A stretch of DNA of 64,000 nt, from contig NZ_JACJJP010000009.1 in NCBI RefSeq assembly GCF_016900095.1, positions 1-64,000 of the forward strand. The letters run 5' to 3'. The position numbers and the translations under genes were made by a program. How positions within the stretch are numbered: the stretch's first letter is position 1; each line of letters starts with the position of its first letter. This document shows, in pieces, positions 17,563 through 27,271 of this stretch. The stretch comes from Gemmiger formicilis (GTDB lineage: Bacteria; Bacillota; Clostridia; Oscillospirales; Ruminococcaceae). The notes under the pieces were generated by a model, which was given only the letters and a program-made list of their open reading frames with translations, did not search any database and was not told where the DNA came from.

Positions 17563-17599
17563 AGGCGCGTTTTTATGAATAAGGCAGGTGAAACGCAAT

Positions 17600-19684
17600 A
17601 TGGCACAGATTCATGTGCTGGATAAACACACCGCGGAGCTGATTGCTGCCGGTGAGGTGGTGGAACGCCCCGCCTCGGTGGCCAAAGAACTGCTGGAAAA
17701 TGCCATTGACGCCGGTGCTACCCAGATATCTCTTTCCATTGTACGGGGCGGGATCCAACAGCTGCAAATCTCGGATAACGGCAGCGGCATTGAAGCGGAA
17801 TCCATTGAAAATGCGTTTGTACGCCATGCCACCAGCAAGATTGCCACCGCCGATGACCTGACCCACATCCATACGCTGGGCTTCCGCGGCGAGGCGCTGG
17901 CGTCCATTGCCAGCGTGGCCCGGGTGGAACTGCTGACAAAAACCGACGCCGACGAATTTGCCTACTGCTATCGCATCGAAGGCGGCGAAGCCCTGGGACT
18001 GGAACCCGGTGCCCGTGGCCGCGGCACCACCATCACGGTCAACGATCTCTTTTACAACACCCCTGCCCGCATGAAGTTCCTGAAAAAGGATGTGAGCGAG
18101 GGAACCTTTGTGGCCGATGCCGTGTTGCATGTGGCCCTTTCCCATCCGGAAATTTCCTTCCGTTTTGTGCGCGACGGCAAGCAGCAGTTTGTCACCCCCG
18201 GAGACGGTTCGCTGCGCAGTGCCGCCTATGCGGTTCTGGGACGGGAGTTTTCCCGGGATCTGCTGGAATTGGAAGGGGAGAACGGCGTCTATAAGATCAA
18301 GGGCCTGATCACGCCGCCCCGTGCCTGCCGGGCTTCCCGCAGTGCCCAGCATTTTTATGTCAACGGTCGGTACGTCAAAAACCGGACCATGATGGCCGGG
18401 CTGGAAAATGCGTATAAAGGTACCCTCATGCAAGGGCGCTTTCCCGGCGCGATTCTGATGCTGGAGATGCCGGCCGAACTGGTGGATGTGAATGTCCATC
18501 CGGCCAAAACCGAAATCCGGTTTGCCCGGGAAAGCGATGTGTTTGATACAGTATATCGCGCTGTCCGCTCGGCTCTCAGCACCCCGGGCAGTGGGGAATG
18601 CAGGTTTGAGCTGGGACACAAGGCTCCGGAGGAAGCGCAAGAACCTTCCCGGACGCCCACTGCCGCTCCCGCCCCGAGACCGGCAACTACCGCCCATCAG
18701 CCTTCTGCTCCGCAGCCGCAAAAACATTTTGCCACCCTCTCTGCGGCGGAATACCGGGCTCTGAACCAGATGACCGCAGGCGTGACGCCGCGGCCGGTGC
18801 CGGGGCTGCAAAAGCCGCCGGTACCGGATGAAGTGCCTCTGGAATCGGTGCCTGTTTCTCCTCAGTCCGAGGCAGTTCTGGATATTCTGCCGGATTTGCC
18901 GGAACAGGAACCCGCCGCACCGGAAACGCCTGCCGTTCCGGCACCGAGAAAACCGGAAGACGCCATTTCCAAGCCGGAACCTTCCGATACCGATGCGCCC
19001 GTGATCTCACAGGCGCCGGCCGGTGCACCGGAACAGACGGAATCTCCCCACGCGCTGAGCGCCCTGCCCACCGAGACCCCGGAGCAGACCACCTTTGACC
19101 CGGAGCCGGCCTCCAAGCCGCTGCGCCTGGTGGGGGAAGTGTTCAAGACATACATTATTACAGAGCGGGACGGAGAGATGTGCCTGATTGACAAGCACGC
19201 CGCCCATGAACGGATTCTGTTCGAAAGCCTGTCCCGGGATTACGGCAATGTACCGGCACAGATGCTTCTGATGCCGGTGCAGGTCAATATGAGCGCCCCG
19301 GAAAAGCTGGCAATTCTGCAGAATCAGGAACTTTTGCAGAACGCGGGCATTGAAGCCGAAGATTACGGCGGCCCCACCGTGGTGGTGCGTGCGGTACCTG
19401 CCGACGTGCCGGTGGACGATGTGGCGGACATGCTGCTGGAACTGGCCGGACATCTGATGAACGGCGCCCATGACGCGCTGCGGGAAAAAACCGAATGGGT
19501 GCTGCACTCCATCGCATGTCGTGCGGCCATCAAGGCCGGGGATAAGACCAATGCCGAAGAGATGATGGCGTTGGCACAAAAGATCATGGACGGTACCGTT
19601 CCGCCGTTTTGCCCCCACGGACGCCCTTGTGTGCTGAAAATCACCCGGAAGGAGCTGGAAAAGCAATTTGGACGCCTTGTCTGA
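17600..19684 (+). CDS. mutL: DNA mismatch repair endonuclease MutL
   Basis: The GHKL ATPase half shows ELLENAIDAGA, SDNGSGI and TLGFRGEALASI. A Pro/Ala/Glu-rich linker of roughly 170 residues follows, then the dimerisation/nuclease half. The metal-binding endonuclease motif is present as DKHAAHERILFE (531-542), with CRAA and CPHGRPC zinc-site motifs near the end, so this is an incising MutL as expected in an organism without MutH. ATG 17600 is preferred over GTG 17588 because the AGGTG ribosome site falls between them. The 694-residue protein overlaps miaA by 17 bases. Confidence 0.96.
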   Translation: MAQIHVLDKHTAELIAAGEVVERPASVAKELLENAIDAGATQISLSIVRGGIQQLQISDNGSGIEAESIENAFVRHATSKIATADDLTHIHTLGFRGEALASIASVARVELLTKTDADEFAYCYRIEGGEALGLEPGARGRGTTITVNDLFYNTPARMKFLKKDVSEGTFVADAVLHVALSHPEISFRFVRDGKQQFVTPGDGSLRSAAYAVLGREFSRDLLELEGENGVYKIKGLITPPRACRASRSAQHFYVNGRYVKNRTMMAGLENAYKGTLMQGRFPGAILMLEMPAELVDVNVHPAKTEIRFARESDVFDTVYRAVRSALSTPGSGECRFELGHKAPEEAQEPSRTPTAAPAPRPATTAHQPSAPQPQKHFATLSAAEYRALNQMTAGVTPRPVPGLQKPPVPDEVPLESVPVSPQSEAVLDILPDLPEQEPAAPETPAVPAPRKPEDAISKPEPSDTDAPVISQAPAGAPEQTESPHALSALPTETPEQTTFDPEPASKPLRLVGEVFKTYIITERDGEMCLIDKHAAHERILFESLSRDYGNVPAQMLLMPVQVNMSAPEKLAILQNQELLQNAGIEAEDYGGPTVVVRAVPADVPVDDVADMLLELAGHLMNGAHDALREKTEWVLHSIACRAAIKAGDKTNAEEMMALAQKIMDGTVPPFCPHGRPCVLKITRKELEKQFGRLV

Positions 19685-20624
19685 TAAGGATCTTCCCCGT
19701 GTGGTGGCCATCGGCGGGCCTACAGCCACAGGCAAAACCGCTTTGTCGGTGGCGCTGGCGCAACGGTTTCAAGGGGAAGTAATCAGTGCGGACTCCATGC
19801 AGATATACCGTGGTCTGGATGTGGGTACCGCCAAGGTCACACCGGAAGAGTGTTGTGGCATACTTCATCATCTGGTGGATATACTGGACCCGGAAACACC
19901 GTTCAGCGTGGCGGATTTTGTAAGTGCCGCCGATCAGTGCATCCAATCCATCACCGCAGCCGGGCATCTGCCCCTGGTAGTCGGCGGGACGGGATTGTAC
20001 ATCACCAGTTTGCTGAACGGACTCGGGTTTGCCCCGGAAAAGGGTGACCCGTCCGTCCGCGCCAATCTGGAACAGCGTGCCATCGCCGAAGGGAAAGAAT
20101 CTCTCTATCGGGAGCTGCAGGAAATTGACCCCGAATATGCCGCCACGGTCCATCCCAACAATCTGCCCAGGGTCATCCGGGCTCTGGAATTGTACCGGAA
20201 CACCGGACGACGGATGAGCGAGCATCGCCGGGAGGCCAGAAATACAAGACCCCCGTACCGGTCCCTTTGTATCTGTCTGGGGTATCATGACCGCGGGCTT
20301 CTATACCAGCGCATTGACCAGCGGGTTGACCGTATGCTGGAAAAGGGGATTCTGGAGGAAGCCAAACGGGTATACGTTCATCGGGATATCTACCGAACAG
20401 CGGCGCAGGCCATCGGGTACAAAGAATTCTTTCCCTATTTTGAGGGCACGCAATCACTGGAAGCCTGTACGGACAAACTGAAGCAGGCTTCCCGCAATTA
20501 CGCCAAACGGCAGCTGACCTGGTTTCGCCGCCAGCAGGATGCCGTCTGGCTGTATGTAGACGAGGATGGAGATTCTTTGGCACAGCGTGCCGAAACACTG
20601 ATTCGTCACTTTTTACAAGAATAA
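19668..20624 (+). CDS. miaA: tRNA dimethylallyltransferase
   Basis: MiaA transfers a dimethylallyl group from DMAPP to N6 of A37, giving the substrate of MiaB. Walker A-like GPTATGKT is at 17-24, followed by the DSMQIYRGLDVGTAK substrate-loop motif and LVVGGTGLYI. The C-terminus has the tRNA-binding RQLTWFRRQ segment. Translation begins inside the end of mutL at TTG 19668 (AAGGAG at 19649-19654); TTG 19677 is an alternative. The 318-residue length is typical. Confidence 0.94.
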   Translation: MDALSDKDLPRVVAIGGPTATGKTALSVALAQRFQGEVISADSMQIYRGLDVGTAKVTPEECCGILHHLVDILDPETPFSVADFVSAADQCIQSITAAGHLPLVVGGTGLYITSLLNGLGFAPEKGDPSVRANLEQRAIAEGKESLYRELQEIDPEYAATVHPNNLPRVIRALELYRNTGRRMSEHRREARNTRPPYRSLCICLGYHDRGLLYQRIDQRVDRMLEKGILEEAKRVYVHRDIYRTAAQAIGYKEFFPYFEGTQSLEACTDKLKQASRNYAKRQLTWFRRQQDAVWLYVDEDGDSLAQRAETLIRHFLQE

Positions 20625-20645
20625 AGAGCAGGGGAGGAATTGCCC

Positions 20646-21878
20646 ATGCCGGAAAGAGAAAAAAGCCGTCACGCAGCCATGAAGGCTGCCTTTGCCATGG
20701 GCACCCTGCTGTTTCTGCTTGCGGCTGCGTATATCATCGTACAGTTGTATGCCATTCTGGGCCGGGAATACAAAACCGAAACCGCTCTTGTCTATACCAT
20801 GGCCGACAGCGTCAATTTGTCCGGTTTTGTTATGTTTGACGCGGTCAATGTGCCGGGTGATGGTAACCTTGGGTATCTTGCCGAAGATGGAGAACGAGTG
20901 ACGGAAGGGGCCGTTATCGCTGAGAAATATACGGATGATTCCCAGAGCGCGGCCAGAGAACAGCTGATCCGGCTGAATAACAGCATTGATTTGCTGACCA
21001 AGTCCCAGAACTCTGCCGGCAATGATCTGTCCCTTCTGACCACCCAGACCAAAACCGCTCTGTATAATCTGTTGGATCAGCTGGACACCGCTTCCTACAG
21101 CGGAATGCTGGATGCGGAATCCGAGTTTCTGCTGGCCCAGAACCGGCTGCAGGTGTCCACCGGCCAAAGCAGCGGTTTTCAGTCCACCATTGCGGAACTG
21201 GAAGCCGAGCGGGATCGGGTGGCCGCCCAGCTGAGCGGTCTTGAAACCATCACGGCGGAAAAGAACGGATATTTTATCTCTGGTGCGTCCGCCATGCCTT
21301 TGGATCTGGACGAGCAGACTTTGAAGGACGCCACGCCGTCGCAGCTGCGGGATCTGCTGAACGTAGGGGTGGCCGACAGTACCGAAAGTCTGGCGGGGCG
21401 CATCGTGGAAGGTTTTTCCTGGCGCTTTTACACCGTGTGTGGCCTGGACACCGCCGAACGCTTCGATGGCGTAACGAATGTTCGCATCAGTATTCCCGGC
21501 AAGGAGGACACCCCTTTGGATGCCGTGGTTTCTTCGGTGGATGTGGATGAAGAGGCGGAACTGGCGAAAGTGGTGATCGAATGCCACACCATCAACGCCG
21601 ATGTGCTGCGCCTGGGACAGGAAATGGCGCAGATCGATCTGCAGACATACCAGGGGCTGCGTATTGACAAAGCGGCCCTGCATATTGTGGACGGGCAGAA
21701 AGGCGTTTACGTCAAATACGGCGACCTGCAACGATTCCGTAAAATCACCATCCTGTATGAGGATGACCATTACATGTTGGTCCCCGCCGATGGGGCCATC
21801 GGCTCGGACAGCGAAGTGCGTTTGTATGATGAAATTATTGTGGAAGGCAGCAATCTGCAGGACGGTGGACTGATTTAG
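20646..21878 (+). CDS. HlyD-like membrane-anchored protein of the sepF neighbourhood
   Basis: The 410-residue protein has one N-terminal membrane helix (about residues 16-36). A large extracytoplasmic part then starts with a lipoyl/HlyD-like beta hairpin, a helical coiled region (about 90-200) and further beta-rich segments. This resembles periplasmic adaptor (HlyD/RND) subunits, but no ABC or RND partner is adjacent. Related clostridial genes are often found directly before sepF, which suggests an envelope or division role rather than efflux. GGGGAGGA at 20631-20638 supports ATG 20646 over TTG 20640. Confidence 0.7.
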   Translation: MPEREKSRHAAMKAAFAMGTLLFLLAAAYIIVQLYAILGREYKTETALVYTMADSVNLSGFVMFDAVNVPGDGNLGYLAEDGERVTEGAVIAEKYTDDSQSAAREQLIRLNNSIDLLTKSQNSAGNDLSLLTTQTKTALYNLLDQLDTASYSGMLDAESEFLLAQNRLQVSTGQSSGFQSTIAELEAERDRVAAQLSGLETITAEKNGYFISGASAMPLDLDEQTLKDATPSQLRDLLNVGVADSTESLAGRIVEGFSWRFYTVCGLDTAERFDGVTNVRISIPGKEDTPLDAVVSSVDVDEEAELAKVVIECHTINADVLRLGQEMAQIDLQTYQGLRIDKAALHIVDGQKGVYVKYGDLQRFRKITILYEDDHYMLVPADGAIGSDSEVRLYDEIIVEGSNLQDGGLI

Positions 21879-21909
21879 TGTCGTAACAGGTGGAATTATC
21901 GCCATTGTA

Positions 21910-22003
21910 TTGACAATTGGACAAAAAAAGACGATAATAATTTATGTGTATCGCTGGAACTATTGTCCGTCCAGTCGTGTACAACCACCTGATATGGTAT
22001 ACT
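21910..22003 (+). promoter_or_regulatory. tandem promoters before sepF
   Basis: Promoter one is TTGACA (21910-21915), a 17-base spacer and GATAAT (21933-21938). Promoter two is an extended -10, TGG-TATACT (21995-22003), 44 bases before the sepF ATG and without a convincing -35. Two start sites would give a short and a longer leader. Confidence 0.7.
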
Positions 22004-22046
22004 ATCTTGATTTGATTATCTTAAGAGAAGCGAAGGAGAATTCATC

Positions 22047-22508
22047 ATGTCAATGTTTGACGGCCTGAAAAACGTTCTGGGTATCAACCAGGACCCCGAC
22101 GGGGACGCCTATGTGGATGATACCGAGGACGAAATCTTCGCAGGGGGACAGGGCGGTTCGGCTGCGCCCGATACCTATGCGCAGCGCGAGCCGGCACAGC
22201 AGCGCAACAAGGTTGTAAACATCAACGCCACCACCCAGCTGCAGGTTGTTCTGGTCAAGCCGGAGCGTTTTGACGATGCTTCCACCATTGCCGACCAGCT
22301 GAACGCCAAGCGCACGGTTGTGCTGAACCTGGAATCCACCAACAAAGAAGTGTCCCGTCGTCTGATTGATTTTCTGTCTGGTGTGGCCTACGCCAACAAC
22401 GGCCAGATCAAGCGTGTGGCTACCAGTACCTTTATCATCACCCCGTACAACGTCGATATTATGGGCGATTTGATCGACGAACTGGAGAACAATGGCGTCT
22501 TCTTCTGA
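22047..22508 (+). CDS. sepF: cell division protein SepF
   Basis: SepF binds FtsZ filaments and the membrane and organises the septal ring. The 153-residue product begins with the short amphipathic membrane-binding helix (MSMFDGLKNVLGI). A disordered acidic/Gln linker follows, then the conserved C-terminal domain from about residue 60 with VVLNLESTNKEVSRRLIDFLSG and the terminal FIITPYNVDI. Its 3' end overlaps ylmH by 17 bases, indicating translational coupling. The neighbours ylmE and ylmG, common in this locus elsewhere, are not present here. Confidence 0.95.
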   Translation: MSMFDGLKNVLGINQDPDGDAYVDDTEDEIFAGGQGGSAAPDTYAQREPAQQRNKVVNINATTQLQVVLVKPERFDDASTIADQLNAKRTVVLNLESTNKEVSRRLIDFLSGVAYANNGQIKRVATSTFIITPYNVDIMGDLIDELENNGVFF

Positions 22509-23298
22509 TACCGGTGTTCGCGGATTTGTTCCGCCCCAAAATGAGGCGGAACGTTTTTTGATGCACCGTGTGCAGGAATTGTGCGAGCTTGCACACCGGC
22601 GTGGGATTCCACGCAGCACCGGTTTTCTGTCTGACAGGGAACAGATTCTTGCATCGGCAGCCATGAACAGGGAAGACTGTACATACGGGCGTTTTTGGGG
22701 TGGCTGGTCTCAGGCGGAACGCAAGGTTCTGTGCCTGGAGCCGCCAGACACATGGCAGCTTGAACCCGTTGCCGCCCTTCGGCTTACCGCGCTCCATGCA
22801 CAACCGCCCCGTGTTCCCGGACACCGGGAATATCTGGGGGCTATCCTCGGCCTTGGTCTGGACAGGGCCTGTCTGGGCGATATCTTGTCTGACCCCGAGG
22901 ACCCCTGTGTGATGTATGCCTTTGTTCTGGAAGACAAACTGGATTTCTTGGCCCAGGAGCTGCACCAGGCGGGGAGTTTTTCCGTGCGGGCAGAGCCATG
23001 TGAGACGGTTCCGGAGCGTGTGCTGGCGGAACCTGACCGTGAGTTGCATGATACCACGGTGTCCAGTCTGCGGGCGGATGCAGTCCTGGCTGCCATGATG
23101 CATACCTCGCGCACATTGGCGGCCCAGGCCATTTCCGGAGGCAAGGTGGAGATCAACCATCTGCCGCTGCACAGTGCTGCGGAACCCGTTTATGCGGGAG
23201 ATTTGTTCACCGTGCGCGGGGCCGGACGCTGGCGTGTCAAGGAAATTGGCGGAACCAGCCGGAAAGGTCGCCTATTCATCACTTATTTTCAGTATTGA
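22492..23298 (+). CDS. ylmH: YlmH-type S4-domain RNA-binding protein
   Basis: The 268-residue protein has the YlmH architecture: an N-terminal region with FLSDREQ, a middle RRM-like fold (LGLGLDRACLGDI), and a C-terminal S4 RNA-binding domain from about 185 to 250 (RTLAAQAISGGKVEINHLP). Its place between sepF and divIVA matches the conserved Gram-positive locus. B. subtilis YlmH has been linked to ribosome-associated quality control. The start codon is embedded in the sepF end. Confidence 0.9.
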   Translation: MASSSDTGVRGFVPPQNEAERFLMHRVQELCELAHRRGIPRSTGFLSDREQILASAAMNREDCTYGRFWGGWSQAERKVLCLEPPDTWQLEPVAALRLTALHAQPPRVPGHREYLGAILGLGLDRACLGDILSDPEDPCVMYAFVLEDKLDFLAQELHQAGSFSVRAEPCETVPERVLAEPDRELHDTTVSSLRADAVLAAMMHTSRTLAAQAISGGKVEINHLPLHSAAEPVYAGDLFTVRGAGRWRVKEIGGTSRKGRLFITYFQY

Positions 23299-23352
23299 AA
23301 TTGAGCAGGATCGTAAACGATACGGCTTTTGCCCGAACAGGAGGAGTAACGG

Positions 23353-24297
23353 ATGATTGCTTCGGAGGATGTCCGCCGCGTGACCTTTGAGCGCGCGATG
23401 CGCGGGTACCGCTGCGAGGATGTGGACGATTATCTCAAGCAGGTTGCGGACAGCATTGATGCGCTGAGCGCCGAAAACGAAGACCTGCAGAAAAAGCTGG
23501 TTGTTCTGGCACAGCGGATTGACCAGTACCGTGCGGAGGAAGATACCCTTCGCACGACCATGATCAACGCCCAGCGGCTGGGCGAAAATGTGATCCGTGA
23601 AGCCAAGCAGAAGGCGGCCGAAATCATCCGTGCGGCCAATATCAAGTCCGAAGACCGGGAACAGCATGCCCGTGACGAGGTGGAACTGGCCAAGCAGGAA
23701 CTGATCACCCTGAAAAAGGAAGCGGACAATTTCAAAAAGACCCTGATGGGAATGTACCGCGAGCATATCGAAGTGCTCAGCAAGATACCGGAATATCCGG
23801 GAGAGCTGGCCCAGGAGGCCGCCGCAGAGCAGAAAGCCCAGGCATCCGCTTCCTACCACCAGGAGCCGGAAGAACCCGAACCCGAGCCTGCGCCGGTCCA
23901 GCCTGAACCGGCCCCGGCCTCGGAACCTCAGCCGGTTCAGCAGGAGGAGCCCGTTTACCAGGAACCTGCCTATGATCAGCCGGAATATTATGCCCCCACC
24001 GCCGCAGACCCGTCTCAGGAAGGCAAAATCGATACGGTGGAATTTGCCATTGCTCCCAAACCGGAGGAGCCGGACCCGGAATATTATCCGCCCGAACCTG
24101 AGCCGCAGCCCGCGGACGAACTTCCCGATGCATCGGGACTGTATGCCGATGTGACCCCGGAGCCGCCCAAGAAGACGACCCGCAGCCGCAGTACCACCAA
24201 AAAAACCACCACCCGCAAGACGAAAACGGCCAAGCCTAAGGAAGAAAGTCTGCCGTCCGCCTTTGATTCGTTCCAGGGTGTGGATTATAACGACTAA
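23353..24297 (+). CDS. divIVA: DivIVA-domain cell division protein
   Basis: DivIVA marks curved membrane at poles and septa and recruits partners. The N-terminal lipid-binding domain reads VRRVTFERAMRGYRCEDVDDYL. Coiled coil runs to about residue 145. A long low-complexity Pro/Glu/Gln region follows (about 155-270), then a very basic Thr/Lys/Arg stretch (KKTTRSRSTTKKTTTRKTK) and a short conserved-looking end (FDSFQGVDYND). At 314 residues it is longer than B. subtilis DivIVA because of this tail. It sits between ylmH and ileS as usual. Confidence 0.9.
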   Translation: MIASEDVRRVTFERAMRGYRCEDVDDYLKQVADSIDALSAENEDLQKKLVVLAQRIDQYRAEEDTLRTTMINAQRLGENVIREAKQKAAEIIRAANIKSEDREQHARDEVELAKQELITLKKEADNFKKTLMGMYREHIEVLSKIPEYPGELAQEAAAEQKAQASASYHQEPEEPEPEPAPVQPEPAPASEPQPVQQEEPVYQEPAYDQPEYYAPTAADPSQEGKIDTVEFAIAPKPEEPDPEYYPPEPEPQPADELPDASGLYADVTPEPPKKTTRSRSTTKKTTTRKTKTAKPKEESLPSAFDSFQGVDYND

Positions 24298-24370
24298 CCC
24301 CGCAGTTTTGGCGGTGAGTTTTGCCGCCGTGCCGCGGTGATTATATCAATTATAGAGGGAGTTGGAGACC

Positions 24371-27148
24371 TTGGCGCAAAATTACAACGATACCATCCAC
24401 AAGATGGCTACCCCGTTTGAGATGCGGGCCGGCCTGCCGAAAAAGGAACCCAAAATGCTGGAAGACTGGGAGAAAAACCATGTCTATGAGCAGATGATCA
24501 AGAACAATGAGGGCTGCCCGGATTTTATCCTGCATGACGGCCCCCCGTATGCCAACGGCAGCATTCATATGGGCACTGCCCTGAACAAGATCATCAAGGA
24601 TATCATTATCCGTTACAAGAACATGGCCGGTTTCCGTGCGCCTTACATTCCCGGCTATGATACCCATGGTCTGCCCATTGAGTTGAAAGCTCTGGGTTCT
24701 CTGGGGGATAAGAAGGCCGGTATTTCCAAACTGGAACTGCGCCATATCTGCCGTGAATTCGCCACCGAACACATCGACGTGATGAACAGCCAGTTCAAGC
24801 GCCTGGGCGTACAGGGCGATTTCGATAACCCTTATCTGACCCTGCGTCCGGAGTTTGAAGCCCGCCAGGTGGAAATCTTCGGCAAGATGGCCCAGAAAGG
24901 CTACATTTACAAGGGTAAGCGTGTTGTGTACTGGTGCCCGGAAGACCAGACCGCTCTGGCGGAAGCTGAGATCGAGTACGGCGAGGACGAATGCGATTCT
25001 CTGTACGTTCGTTTCAAGCTCACCGGTGATCCCAACGGCGTGCTGGCCAAGGCCGGTGTGCCGCTGGACAAGGCCTGGATTGTGATCTGGACCACCACCA
25101 CCTGGACCCTGCCTGCCAACGTGGCTACCTGCCTGCATCCCGATTTCGACTATACCTTTGTCAAGATCGGCGATGATTACCACATCATGGCTGCCGAGCG
25201 TGTGGAAGCGACCATGAAGGCCTGCGGCATTGAGGATTACACCGTTCTGGATGTGCGTATTCCCGGCCGCGACCTGGAAATGATGGAGTACAAGCATCCC
25301 TTCCTGGACCGCACCGGTCTGGTGATTCTGGGCAACCACGTCACGCTGGACAGCGGTACCGGCTGCGTTCATACCGCTCCCGGCCACGGCGCCGAGGACT
25401 TTGATGCCTGCGTGGGCCATTACCCCCAGCTGCCCATTGTGATGCCGGTGGACGCTGCCGGCTGCCTGACCGAAGAGGCTGGCAAGGAATTTGCCGGCCT
25501 GAAGGTCTGGACCGCCAACAAGGTCATCCTGGAACACATCCGGGAAAGCGGGCATCTGATGGGCGTGGAGCACATTGTGCACCAGTATCCCCATTGCTGG
25601 CGCTGCCACCATCCCATTATCTACCGTGCCACCGAGCAGTGGTTCTGCTCCATCGACGCCTTCAAGGAAGACGTGTACAAGGCCGTCGACAATGTCAAGT
25701 GGCAGCCGGCCTGGGGCCATGACCGTATGACCGGTATGGTCCGTGATCGCAGCGACTGGTGCATCTCCCGTCAGCGCGTCTGGGGCGTGCCGATCCCCGC
25801 TTTCTACTGCAAGAAGTGCGGCAAGTATCACATCACCGAAACTTCCATCAAGGCCGTGTCCGATCTGTTCCGCAAGGAAGGTAGCGACGCCTGGTACAAG
25901 TATGACGCCAACGACATCATGCCGAAGGGCGAAACCTGTGAATGCGGTGCTTCCGACTGGGAAAAGGACAACGACATCATGGATGTCTGGTTCGATTCCG
26001 GCTCCACCTGGAGCGCTGTCTGCCGCGAGCGTCCGGAGCTGCGCTGGCCCGTTGATCTGTATATGGAAGGTGCCGACCAGTTCCGCGGCTGGTTCCAATC
26101 CAGCCTGCTGACCAGCGTGGCTACCGAAGGCATTGCTCCCTACAAGGGCGTTCTGTGCCATGGCTGGGTTGTGGATGCCCAGGGCAAGCAGATGCACAAG
26201 TCTGCCGGCAACGGCATGGAGCCGTCCGAGATCATCCGCGACTACGGCGCTGATATCATCCGTCTGTGGGTCGCTTCCAGCGACTACACCGTGGATGTGC
26301 GTGCCGGCAAGGAGATTTTCAAGCAGCTGTCCGAGGCCTACCGCAAGATGCGCAACACCGCCCGATTCATGCTGGGCAACCTGGGCGATTTCAATCCCGC
26401 CAAGGATATGGTGGCCGATGACCAGCTGTTCGAGATCGATCGCTGGGCTCTGGAGGCCGTGGCGGAACTGACCCGCACCATGCGCGCCGCCTATGATGAG
26501 TATGATTTCTCCCGCGCCTATCATGCCATCTACAATTTCTGCGTCATCGACATGTCCAACTTCTATATGGACGTGATCAAGGATCGTCTGTACTGTGCAG
26601 ACGATCGTGCGCGCCGCTGCGCACAGACCGCTCTGTACCGCATTCTGGTGGACTTCACCAAGCTGTTGGCTCCCATCCTGTGCTTCACCAGCCAGGAAAT
26701 CTGGAGCTACATCCCGAAGCTGCCGGACATGAAGGACTATGTTGTGTTCGAGCGTATGCCTGAGCCGAAGCCCGCTGCCGACGAAGCGTTTACTGCCAAG
26801 TGGGAGCGCATCATGGCGGTCCGCGACGATGTCAAGAAGGTTCTGGAGCAGGCCCGTGCCGATAAGGTCATCGGTTCTTCTTTGGAAGCGGCTCTGACTT
26901 TGTATTGCAACGACGATCTGTACGATTTCCTCAATGCCATTCCCATGGACGAGCTGGCCGATCTGATGATCGTTTCTCAGGTCAAGCTGGAAAAGGGCGA
27001 AGGCGGTGCCAAGGGCACCGTGGAAGGCCTTGGCGTCAGCGCCGCCCATGCCACCGGCAACAAGTGCCTGCGTTGCTGGAAGTTTGACGATGCCGTGAAC
27101 GAAGAGGGCCTGTGCCCGCGCTGCGCTGCTGTTCTGAACCGCGGCTGA
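24371..27148 (+). CDS. ileS: isoleucine-tRNA ligase
   Basis: IleRS charges tRNA-Ile. The 925-residue protein has the class I signature around PYANGSIHMG (59-68), the CP1 editing domain with TTTWTLPANVA, and KMSKS in the form KQMHKS (606-611). The C-terminal zinc site has Cys899, Cys902, Cys915 and Cys918. TTG 24371 is chosen because GAGGGAG sits 9 bases upstream; TTG 24362 lies too close to it. Only 73 bases separate divIVA from this start, too few for a T-box leader, so ileS is probably transcribed from the sepF promoters. Confidence 0.96.
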   Translation: MAQNYNDTIHKMATPFEMRAGLPKKEPKMLEDWEKNHVYEQMIKNNEGCPDFILHDGPPYANGSIHMGTALNKIIKDIIIRYKNMAGFRAPYIPGYDTHGLPIELKALGSLGDKKAGISKLELRHICREFATEHIDVMNSQFKRLGVQGDFDNPYLTLRPEFEARQVEIFGKMAQKGYIYKGKRVVYWCPEDQTALAEAEIEYGEDECDSLYVRFKLTGDPNGVLAKAGVPLDKAWIVIWTTTTWTLPANVATCLHPDFDYTFVKIGDDYHIMAAERVEATMKACGIEDYTVLDVRIPGRDLEMMEYKHPFLDRTGLVILGNHVTLDSGTGCVHTAPGHGAEDFDACVGHYPQLPIVMPVDAAGCLTEEAGKEFAGLKVWTANKVILEHIRESGHLMGVEHIVHQYPHCWRCHHPIIYRATEQWFCSIDAFKEDVYKAVDNVKWQPAWGHDRMTGMVRDRSDWCISRQRVWGVPIPAFYCKKCGKYHITETSIKAVSDLFRKEGSDAWYKYDANDIMPKGETCECGASDWEKDNDIMDVWFDSGSTWSAVCRERPELRWPVDLYMEGADQFRGWFQSSLLTSVATEGIAPYKGVLCHGWVVDAQGKQMHKSAGNGMEPSEIIRDYGADIIRLWVASSDYTVDVRAGKEIFKQLSEAYRKMRNTARFMLGNLGDFNPAKDMVADDQLFEIDRWALEAVAELTRTMRAAYDEYDFSRAYHAIYNFCVIDMSNFYMDVIKDRLYCADDRARRCAQTALYRILVDFTKLLAPILCFTSQEIWSYIPKLPDMKDYVVFERMPEPKPAADEAFTAKWERIMAVRDDVKKVLEQARADKVIGSSLEAALTLYCNDDLYDFLNAIPMDELADLMIVSQVKLEKGEGGAKGTVEGLGVSAAHATGNKCLRCWKFDDAVNEEGLCPRCAAVLNRG

Positions 27149-27190
27149 GCGTTTCCGTAACGGCCATCCAGGCAAAAAAGAAGCCCTGTG

Positions 27191-27228
27191 GGCGGTGCTT
27201 TACATCTGATGGAAAGCACCGCCTTTTG
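27191..27228 (+). terminator. terminator after ileS
   Basis: GGCGGTGCTTT (27191-27201) pairs perfectly with AAAGCACCGCC (27213-27223), followed by TTTTG. It ends the division/ileS transcription unit 43 bases after the stop. Confidence 0.92.
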
Positions 27229-27271
27229 TGGCTTATCAGGAATTTGGATTCCGCGAAAGGTAGTTTTTCCT

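Noticed and set aside
14758-17598. Very long open frame on the minus strand opposite mutS
   Set aside because: It mirrors mutS codon for codon. Long antisense frames arise in GC-rich genes with strong codon bias, and the translated product has no recognisable motif, ribosome site or promoter.
24298-24370. T-box leader expected before ileS
   Set aside because: Only 73 bases separate divIVA and ileS and no T-box sequence or terminator/antiterminator pair is present.
24350-27175. Very long open frame on the minus strand opposite ileS
   Set aside because: Same explanation. ileS has all its catalytic and zinc motifs on the + strand.
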